From Sphingobium sp. (GTDB taxonomy: Bacteria; Pseudomonadota; Alphaproteobacteria; Sphingomonadales; Sphingomonadaceae): a stretch of 5,646 bases of DNA. How positions within the stretch are numbered: the stretch's first letter is position 1; every line of letters starts with the position of its first letter. Under the pieces are notes generated by a model, which was not told the DNA's origin, searched no databases, and was given only the letters and a program-made list of their open reading frames with translations. The stretch lies in contig JAGVJS010000417.1 of the NCBI GenBank assembly GCA_020051025.1, positions 1 to 5,646 on the forward strand, written 5' to 3'. Shown here piece by piece: positions 1 to 4,166 of this stretch. A program made the translations under genes and the position numbers.

Positions 1-148
1 ATTGCAGGTCGCGCCCGGCAATCAGGCCGGGGCGGTCGTCCCAGCGGGCGAGCGGGGCGGCGGGGCGCCCATGATATTCGTCACGATTGCCGATCAGGAT
101 GAGGCGCCAGCGCGGGTGCGCGGCAAGGGCCATGGCCATGATGCACAT
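1..148 (-). CDS. TANGO2/NRDE-family protein, N-terminal fragment (runs off left edge)
   Basis: Reading the minus strand from the ATG at 148-146 gives an open frame of 49 codons that continues past base 1. It begins MCIMAMAL and carries the family's hallmark around residues 16-24 (LILIGNRDE), followed by RP at 28-29, W36, P40 and AGRDLQ at 44-49. This is the N-terminal pattern of the TANGO2 (NRDE, Asn-Arg-Asp-Glu) family, whose members are usually about 250 residues, so roughly four fifths of the protein is missing. The start is fixed by the conserved Met-Cys opening and by an in-frame TAG at 160-158 just upstream. The Shine-Dalgarno is poor (AGG a few bases before the ATG). Eukaryotic members are linked to lipid or heme handling; the bacterial role is not settled. 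The gene diverges from ssrA. Family assignment is strong despite the short fragment. Confidence 0.85.
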   Translation of the reverse strand, partial: MCIMAMALAAHPRWRLILIGNRDEYHGRPAAPLARWDDRPGLIAGRDLQ

Positions 149-189
149 GGCCCTGTTCTATCGCGTAGCAGGTCGACCAAGTCCATGGC

Positions 190-218
190 TTGAAAAAGCG
201 TTCGATTGCGACCATATG
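190..218 (+). promoter_or_regulatory. candidate sigma70-type promoter of ssrA
   Basis: TTGAAA at 190-195 is a good -35 match. Seventeen bases later CATATG at 213-218 is a mediocre -10. Transcription would start near 225, just at the hairpin that precedes the acceptor piece. The position fits well, but the -10 is weak, so this is a tentative call. Confidence 0.4.
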
Positions 219-224
219 GGTTGG

Positions 225-240
225 GCCGGGTTCGCCCGGC
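225..240 (+). other. 5' hairpin of the pre-tmRNA
   Basis: GCCGGG (225-230), tetraloop TTCG (231-234) and CCCGGC (235-240) form a perfect 6-bp GC hairpin just downstream of the proposed ssrA promoter and just before the acceptor piece. It may protect or define the precursor's 5' end, or mark a processing site. No T-run follows on the plus strand, so it is not a terminator there. Confidence 0.5.
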
Positions 241-241
241 T

Positions 242-307
242 ATGGTGATAAAATGTGTCGTGTAATAGACGCAGCGGACCCGGGGGCAGTACCCGGCGGT
301 TCCACCA
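242..307 (+). ncRNA. ssrA: tmRNA acceptor piece (3' half of the mature molecule)
   Basis: The T-stem is CCGGG (280-284) with CCCGG (292-296) around a 7-base loop GGCAGTA (285-291). It joins without a gap to the 3' acceptor strand CGGTTCC (297-303), A304 and an encoded CCA. Bases 251-261 can pair with 379-389 of the coding piece (10 of 11 positions, three of them G-U), the kind of long-range helix that would hold the two pieces together. The mature 5' end is not visible from sequence; I place it near 242, after the leading hairpin. Confidence 0.8.
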
Positions 308-346
308 CATGTCCCGTGAAGGCTCAGCCGGAACGGGGTGTCTGAC
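308..346 (+). other. excised intervening segment of permuted tmRNA, with hairpin
   Basis: This is the 39-base stretch between the encoded CCA and the first base of the 5' acceptor strand, removed in the mature two-piece RNA. It folds into CCCGT (313-317) with ACGGG (333-337), extended by two G-U pairs (311-312 with 338-339). Inside is a second stem GGC (321-323) with GCC (327-329) across a 3-base loop, separated by a small internal loop. Stacked on the acceptor stem, this gives the precursor a tRNA-like substrate for end processing by the usual tRNA nucleases (inference). Confidence 0.7.
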
Positions 347-432
347 GGGGCCGAACTAGGATCGACGTGTGTTCAAAGACGATGTTTTTACCCGGCCCGT
401 GTAAGCCGTTAAACTGTGCAAAACTCATAAGT

Positions 433-468
433 GCCAACGATAACGAAGCACTCGCCATTGCAGCGTAA
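433..468 (+). other. ssrA: tmRNA tag reading frame, ANDNEALAIAA-stop
   Basis: From the resume codon GCC (433-435) the frame reads ANDNEALAIAA and stops at TAA (466-468). With the alanine carried by the tmRNA itself the added tag is A + ANDNEALAIAA. The ANDN start and the small hydrophobic ...AA end are the proteolysis-tag features recognised by ClpXP-type proteases and their adaptors. The A at position -4 before the resume codon, important for frame choice in studied tmRNAs, is present. Confidence 0.93.
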
Positions 469-510
469 CTGAGGGCCTCACGGCCTGACGTTACTCTAAA
501 ATAGCGCGGT

Positions 511-577
511 TGAACCCACCGGGCAACAGAAGGGAATTCAGCGGTCTCCAGGGCGCCGGGCAACAGAAGTCCCTGGA
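511..577 (+). repeat. tandem hairpins showing an identical 14-base loop motif
   Basis: CCGGGCAACAGAAG occurs exactly at 519-532 and 556-569, 37 bases apart. The first copy sits in the loop of a stem formed by TGAACCC (511-517) with GGG (532-534) and TTCA (537-540), with a two-base bulge. The second sits in the loop of TCCAGGG (547-553) with CCCTGGA (571-577). The stems differ while the loop is conserved, which points to selection on the loop. It lies in the 3' part of the tmRNA coding piece. Confidence 0.75.
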
Positions 578-640
578 CCTTTCCCAAAATCGTCATGCGT
601 TCAGGTCGTCCACCCGGCGATGGTGTCGTGCGCCTGCGTT

Positions 641-678
641 TCTCGTGATTCGAATCACGGGAATTTGCCCTGTTTTTT
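641..678 (+). terminator. long palindrome followed by T-run; candidate terminator of ssrA
   Basis: CGTGATTCGAATCACG (644-659) is a perfect 16-base palindrome. Two more pairs and one G-U extend it to 641-662. A small GGG/CCC stem (660-670 area) and then TTTTTT at 673-678 follow. The long palindrome to T-run distance is larger than in a textbook terminator, so the small GGG-loop-CCC stem may be the terminating hairpin. The palindrome could instead be a regulator binding site. Bases 580-640, between this and the tmRNA, show nothing I recognise. Confidence 0.45.
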
Positions 679-698
679 CGGTTACGCTTTTATGACAT

Positions 699-716
699 TA
701 TGAAGTAAATTTCATA
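699..716. promoter_or_regulatory. inverted repeat in AT-rich upstream region, possible operator
   Basis: TATGAA (699-704) and TTCATA (711-716) form 6-base arms around a 6-base spacer, a spacing that suits a dimeric helix-turn-helix regulator. It lies about 120 bases before the start of the small TPR-like gene, upstream of its likely promoter. AT-rich sequence makes chance repeats common. Confidence 0.2.
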
Positions 717-767
717 TCCCGTTGATTTATAACGAAAGAAACTTGTTTTTGGCGCCGTCATGCCATC

Positions 768-796
768 TTGTCCTGATGTCATCTAAATGAAATACT
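768..796 (+). promoter_or_regulatory. candidate promoter of the TPR-like gene
   Basis: TTGTCC at 768-773 and AATACT at 791-796 are spaced by 17 bases and would start transcription about 30 bases before the ATG at 836. An alternative -10, TATAAC at 728-733, lacks a recognisable -35. The ribosome binding site AGGAG at 823-827 is strong and 8 bases from the ATG, so translation start is not in doubt even though the promoter is. Confidence 0.35.
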
Positions 797-835
797 TCTG
801 GCTATGTTAGAAAGTTTTTTCGAGGAGATCGGGAT

Positions 836-1219
836 ATGAAAAAGGCCGCTATGATGATGGGTCTGGTGCTGGCAGCGATGATGCCGGGCATGGCTCAGGC
901 GGCGCCCGAGGAGATGGTCGTGGTTGGCGCGCCGGACGGCACGCTGGCGGCGAACGCGATCCAGGCCGGTCGTTTCGCGGACGCGCAGCGCAAGCTGGCT
1001 GCGATGCCGGTCTATGGCGAGAATGATCCCGCCCGCCTCATCAATCTGGGCAATGCTTATGCCGGCCTCGGCAAGATGGTGCAGGCGCGCGAAGCCTATC
1101 GCTCGGCCCGGTTCGCGCCGGAAGTGACGCTGGTGCTGGCCAACGGGACTGAGGAATCGTCCCGGTCGGTGGCGGTGCGGGCACTTGGTCGCCTCAACCC
1201 CAGCTATGCGATGCGCTGA
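836..1219 (+). CDS. small exported tetratricopeptide-repeat-like protein
   Basis: A 127-residue protein. Residues 1-22 are a clear Sec signal peptide: Lys2-Lys3, a Met/Leu/Ala-rich core, and AQA before the likely cut at 22/23. The mature part of about 105 residues is therefore periplasmic or outer-membrane associated. Residues 36-60 (AANAIQAGRFADAQRKL) and 65-98 (ARLINLGNAYAGLGKMVQAREAYRSA) have the helix-turn-helix pattern of tetratricopeptide repeats, with the typical small and aromatic positions (G45, A50, L71, G72, Y75, G79, A84, Y88). That gives about one and a half to two repeats, too few for a full superhelix, so it probably binds a short peptide or partner. The start is fixed by AGGAG 8 bases upstream. 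It converges on the TonB-receptor gene with a shared terminator. Function unknown; similar small TPR proteins are common in sphingomonads as far as I recall. Confidence 0.85.
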   Translation: MKKAAMMMGLVLAAMMPGMAQAAPEEMVVVGAPDGTLAANAIQAGRFADAQRKLAAMPVYGENDPARLINLGNAYAGLGKMVQAREAYRSARFAPEVTLVLANGTEESSRSVAVRALGRLNPSYAMR

Positions 1220-1302
1220 TTCCAGCACGGAGCAGGAAGCGGGGCATCGACCGGCACGGGCGGCGGCCTTCGCTTTCCTGCGATGAAGAACGGATAAAGC
1301 AA

Positions 1303-1327
1303 AACGGCCGGGTATTCCCCGGCCGTT
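1303..1327. terminator. bidirectional Rho-independent terminator between convergent genes
   Basis: AACGGCCGGG (1303-1312) and CCCGGCCGTT (1318-1327) form a perfect 10-bp stem around a 5-base loop. On the minus strand it is followed by a T-rich tract (TTTTGCTTT), ending the receptor transcript. On the plus strand a weaker T-rich tract (CGCTTGTTTC) follows, ending the TPR-like gene. It sits 83 bases after the TPR-like stop codon and 59 bases after the receptor stop codon. Confidence 0.85.
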
Positions 1328-1386
1328 CGCTTGTTTCATGCCATGATATTCCGGGCCATGTTCAGACGGTCCGGATCGGCAAAGGA

Positions 1387-4077
1387 TCAGAAGGCGACCG
1401 TCATCGACGCGGCGATCGTCGTGCCGATCTTGTACCGGTTGTAATAGACCCGGTTGTCGCCAGCCTGCTGGAATTCCTGGAACTTGCGACCCAATATGTT
1501 ACGCGCCTCCAGCTTGAATTCGCTGTTGATCCCACCCGGCAGTTTCACGCCCTGACGCGCGACGAAGTCCAGCTGGATGCCCGGCCGTTCCTTGATGTCG
1601 GGCTGAAGGTTGGGACCGCGGCTGGTGACGCGATCGCTGGCATAGGTCAGCAGCAGCGTCTGTTGCGACAGCTTCTCCGTGTCTTCCAGACCCAGTTGCA
1701 GGTTGACCAGATGGTCCGATTGACCGGTCAGCGGCACGCCGTTGAGGAAATAGTCCGACGCGGCAGGCAGGTCGCCGGTGGTGTAGGTGTAAGGGATGGT
1801 GGTGTCCCCTTCCTTCACCTTCAGCTTCGACTGGGTGTAGGTATAATTGCCGATCAGCGCGATGCGACGATTGGCGAAGAAGTCGCCATTCGACAGACCG
1901 TCGAGCGGCACATATTTCTGCGCTTCCAGTTCGAAACCATAGAGCGACGCTTCCGGTGCGTTGGCGAAGCTGGTCGTCACCGCATAGGTGTCGTTGATCG
2001 TGGTGAAGGTTTCGATCGGATTATCGATCCGCTTATAGAAGGCCGCTGCGATCAGTCGTTCGTCACGTCCCATATACCATTCTGCACGGATATCCGCATT
2101 CCATAGCTGGCTGTCCTTCAGGAAAGGGTTGCCGCGGAAGAAACGGTTCGATTCCGTGTCGAGATAGGGCTGGGCGATCAATTCGCGGAACTGCGGGCGG
2201 GCGATGGTCTTCGACCCGCTGGCGCGGAATTGCAGGCCCTTGGCGGCTTCGAACGTCAGGGTGACGGCGGGCAGCCAATAGTCCTTCTTGATCTGGTTGA
2301 ACGGAGTCAGGCCGGTATTGTAGACATCGACACCGGTGACGGACTGCTGGCCCTTCTCATAGCGGACGCCGGCATTGACGGTGACACCCGGAATGACTTC
2401 CGCCTGGACCTGGCCATAGCCGGCATGAACGCGCATGGCAGCGGCATAGACCGGATAATTGCCCGAAAATTCCAGCAGGCTGATGTCGTACAGTTGGATG
2501 ATCGCATCCGACGTCAGATAGTCGGGGCGCAACTGCTGCACCGCGAGCGGCAGGTTGGTGGCGTCATAGTGCAGTTCGTAGCGCGACGAGGTGCGCTTCG
2601 TGTCGGTAAATGCATAGCCTGCCGTCAGCGTGAGCGCCGGCGAGAATTTATAGCTGAGGTCGGCGCCGGCTGACCAGAGATCCTCGTTCAGATCGCTGAA
2701 CGTGACCGAAGCGTCGCCGCGCTGGCGGTTGAGCGCATTGATGAAGCGATCGCCGACCAGATCTTCCGTTAGCGGCCGGTTGGTGCGCACATAGACGAAT
2801 TCGCGCTCATAGGGCGCTTCGCGTTGCGAATTGGCGTAGCCGCCGCGCACGTCCAGGCTGAGATTGTCGCCCAGCTTGAATTCGCCGACCAACTGCGTGT
2901 CGATCAACTGACGCTCATACCAGGCGGTATTCTGCGTCATATAGTCGGCGCCCTGGATCTGGCCGTCATTCTGGCCGATCGAAAGCGCGCTACGCTTCAA
3001 TGTGTCGCGGATGTAAAGGTTGGTCCAGCGCAGCTTCTGCTGCCCCAGTTCCAGCCCGACGCCCAGCAGGGCATTGACCGTGACTTCATTGTCGGTGCTG
3101 ATCTGCTGCGTATTCTTGCCAGCGCCCCGCGTAGGGTCGAGCGAGGCCTGTTGCAGCGTGTCGCGGGTGCGCCACTTGTTGCTGTAGGAACCCGTGGCGA
3201 TGATGCCCAGGCGACCGTCGCTTCCCACATCGACCGCCGTACCGGCGTTGATCGACCCGGAGAAGTTGAACGGCAGGCTATTGGTTCGCTGAAGCAGGGT
3301 AGTGTCGGCGTTCAGGAACTGCATCGCAATATTGCGCAGGTCCGCGCGGGGCATGTTCGGAAAGGGCGTACCGCTCTTGATCGCTTCTTGCAGCAGCGGC
3401 GGAACGTCGCGCGAACTGTCGTCGAAGCCGGTCCAGTCGGACTTGGCGCCATAATGGGTGTAGCCCATCTGGCCTGAGGTCTCGGTGTTGCCCGAGCTGC
3501 CGAATCCGAATTCCAGATAGGATTCGGTCGGGATCGCCTTCGTCGTCAGGTTGATGACACCGCCGCCAAATTCACCGGGGAAGTTCGCGGAGAAGCTCTT
3601 TTGCACCAGGGTCGATGCGATCACGCTGGTCGGGAAGATGTCCAGCGGCACGACGCGCTTGAGCGGTTCAGGGCTGGGCAGGGGAGAGCCGTTCAGGAGG
3701 GCGAGCGAATAACGGTCGCCAAGGCCGCGGACATAGACATAGCCGCCCGACACGACCGAAAGGCCGGTCACGCGCTGGAGCGATCCGGCAATGTCGCCTT
3801 CGCCCGTGCGCTTGATATCAGCGGCGGACAGCACGTTGACCACTTGCGGGGCGGCCTGCGAAATGTTGGCCGTGCGGCGGCCGGTGACGACGATGTCGGC
3901 GCCGGGGATCGACACATCGACATTGCCCGATTGCGCATCGGCCTCATCGGCAGCGCTGGGCGTGGTCGTCATGCCGGCATCACCAGCTTGGGTCGGATTG
4001 GTCTGCGCCATCGCCATCGGCGTGACCAGCGCAGTGGAAATCAGGAGCAGGCGCGCCAGGCTGAGCGGCTTCGACAT
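1387..4077 (-). CDS. TonB-dependent outer-membrane receptor
   Basis: An 896-residue TonB-dependent transporter, an outer-membrane barrel that imports a scarce ligand using TonB-ExbBD energy. Residues 1-24 are a signal peptide ending AMA before Q25. IVVTG at 62-66 sits where the TonB box is expected. The plug spans about 75-185, with the strongly conserved block VYVRGLGDRYSLALLNG (114-130), LPSPEP, VPLDIFP and FGGGVINLTTK (170-180). The rest is a long beta-barrel ending in Phe896, the usual outer-membrane assembly signal. I chose ATG 4077 rather than the in-frame ATG at 4110 because AAGGGGGA (4093-4086) lies 8 bases before it and the signal peptide starts there. No N-terminal signalling (FecA-type) domain is present, so no sigma/anti-sigma partner is implied. 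It follows the beta-helix-like gene by 89 bases and is probably co-transcribed. The ligand is not deducible. Confidence 0.95.
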   Translation of the reverse strand: MSKPLSLARLLLISTALVTPMAMAQTNPTQAGDAGMTTTPSAADEADAQSGNVDVSIPGADIVVTGRRTANISQAAPQVVNVLSAADIKRTGEGDIAGSLQRVTGLSVVSGGYVYVRGLGDRYSLALLNGSPLPSPEPLKRVVPLDIFPTSVIASTLVQKSFSANFPGEFGGGVINLTTKAIPTESYLEFGFGSSGNTETSGQMGYTHYGAKSDWTGFDDSSRDVPPLLQEAIKSGTPFPNMPRADLRNIAMQFLNADTTLLQRTNSLPFNFSGSINAGTAVDVGSDGRLGIIATGSYSNKWRTRDTLQQASLDPTRGAGKNTQQISTDNEVTVNALLGVGLELGQQKLRWTNLYIRDTLKRSALSIGQNDGQIQGADYMTQNTAWYERQLIDTQLVGEFKLGDNLSLDVRGGYANSQREAPYEREFVYVRTNRPLTEDLVGDRFINALNRQRGDASVTFSDLNEDLWSAGADLSYKFSPALTLTAGYAFTDTKRTSSRYELHYDATNLPLAVQQLRPDYLTSDAIIQLYDISLLEFSGNYPVYAAAMRVHAGYGQVQAEVIPGVTVNAGVRYEKGQQSVTGVDVYNTGLTPFNQIKKDYWLPAVTLTFEAAKGLQFRASGSKTIARPQFRELIAQPYLDTESNRFFRGNPFLKDSQLWNADIRAEWYMGRDERLIAAAFYKRIDNPIETFTTINDTYAVTTSFANAPEASLYGFELEAQKYVPLDGLSNGDFFANRRIALIGNYTYTQSKLKVKEGDTTIPYTYTTGDLPAASDYFLNGVPLTGQSDHLVNLQLGLEDTEKLSQQTLLLTYASDRVTSRGPNLQPDIKERPGIQLDFVARQGVKLPGGINSEFKLEARNILGRKFQEFQQAGDNRVYYNRYKIGTTIAASMTVAF

Positions 4078-4085
4078 GCTATTCG

Positions 4086-4093
4086 TCCCCCTT
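4086..4093 (-). promoter_or_regulatory. ribosome binding site that decides the receptor start
   Basis: Reading the minus strand, AAGGGGGA ends 8 bases before the ATG at 4077-4075. The alternative ATG at 4110 has no such site and would put a charged 11-residue extension in front of the signal peptide. Confidence 0.8.
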
Positions 4094-4114
4094 GGGAAAA
4101 TTCGGTGCAAAGAA

Positions 4115-4145
4115 GGCGGGGAAGCGTACGGAACGCTCCCCCGCC
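4115..4145 (-). terminator. strong intergenic hairpin, partial terminator or mRNA-processing element
   Basis: On the minus strand CCCC-rich and GGGG-rich arms pair: GGCGGGG (4115-4121) with CCCCGCC (4139-4145), then, after one A-C mismatch, AGCGT (4123-4127) with ACGCT (4133-4137), around the loop 4128-4132. That is 12 pairs, mostly G-C. It starts 21 bases after the stop codon of the beta-helix-like gene and ends 21 bases before the receptor's ribosome binding site. On the minus strand it is followed by TTCTTTG, an imperfect T-tract. Full termination would leave the receptor without a visible promoter, so I favour partial termination or 3'-end protection of the upstream message. Confidence 0.7.
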
Positions 4146-4166
4146 CCTGTTGAGGTCAGGTGCCGA

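Larger units (their letters stand above)
225..579 (+). ncRNA. ssrA: tmRNA, circularly permuted two-piece (alphaproteobacterial type)
   Basis: tmRNA rescues stalled ribosomes. It acts as alanyl-tRNA, then as mRNA for a degradation tag. Here the 3' part of the molecule (T-arm and CCA) is encoded before the 5' part, the arrangement known from alphaproteobacteria, where the precursor is cut into two pieces that stay paired. Seen directly: the 3' acceptor strand CGGTTCC (297-303) with discriminator A304 and CCA at 305-307; a matching 5' acceptor strand GGGGCCG at 347-353, giving 7 bp with two G-U pairs, one of them at the 3-70 position that specifies alanine; a T-arm directly abutting the acceptor strand; a D-loop-like segment GGATCGACG at 359-367; and a tag frame at 433-468. 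A further helix can form between 251-261 and 379-389. Outer ends are estimates. The open frames overlapping it on either strand are not genes. Confidence 0.92.
347..579 (+). ncRNA. ssrA: tmRNA coding piece (5' half of the mature molecule)
   Basis: It starts with the 5' acceptor strand GGGGCCG (347-353), followed by the D-loop-like region, the inter-piece helix strand (379-389), a possible pseudoknot region (CGGC then GCCG within about 390-410) and the tag frame. After the tag stop, TAAC (466-469) can pair with GTTA around an inner stem AGGGCC/GGCCT, a helix often found at the tag terminus in tmRNAs. Two hairpins with a shared loop motif follow at 511-540 and 547-577. The 3' end is uncertain; 579 is the end of the last clear stem. 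Confidence 0.75.

Noticed and set aside
171..178. Palindrome GGTCGACC between the NRDE gene and ssrA
   Set aside because: Eight bases is expected by chance in GC-rich DNA and nothing nearby supports an operator.
324..695. Open frames on both strands overlapping the tmRNA (minus 596-324, plus 510-695)
   Set aside because: They lie over the tmRNA coding piece, lack ribosome binding sites and show no protein-family pattern.
776..793. Pho-box-like sequence (TGTCATC, 4 bases, TGAAATA)
   Set aside because: The first half matches the PhoB repeat but the second half is poor, and it overlaps a candidate promoter by chance-level similarity; not enough to claim phosphate control.
1233..1280. Inverted repeat CAGGAAGCG / CGCTTTCCTG after the TPR-like gene
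   Set aside because: It has a bulge and a 29-base loop, has no T-run, and a much better terminator follows at 1303-1327.
779..1339. 186-codon minus-strand frame opposite the TPR-like gene
   Set aside because: Shadow of the real gene: Arg/His-rich translation typical of antisense frames in GC-rich DNA, and it runs through the two-way terminator.
4078..4110. Upstream ATG start for the receptor, adding 11 residues
   Set aside because: It would put MHRIFPRGTNS before an intact signal peptide and bury the clear ribosome binding site inside the coding region.
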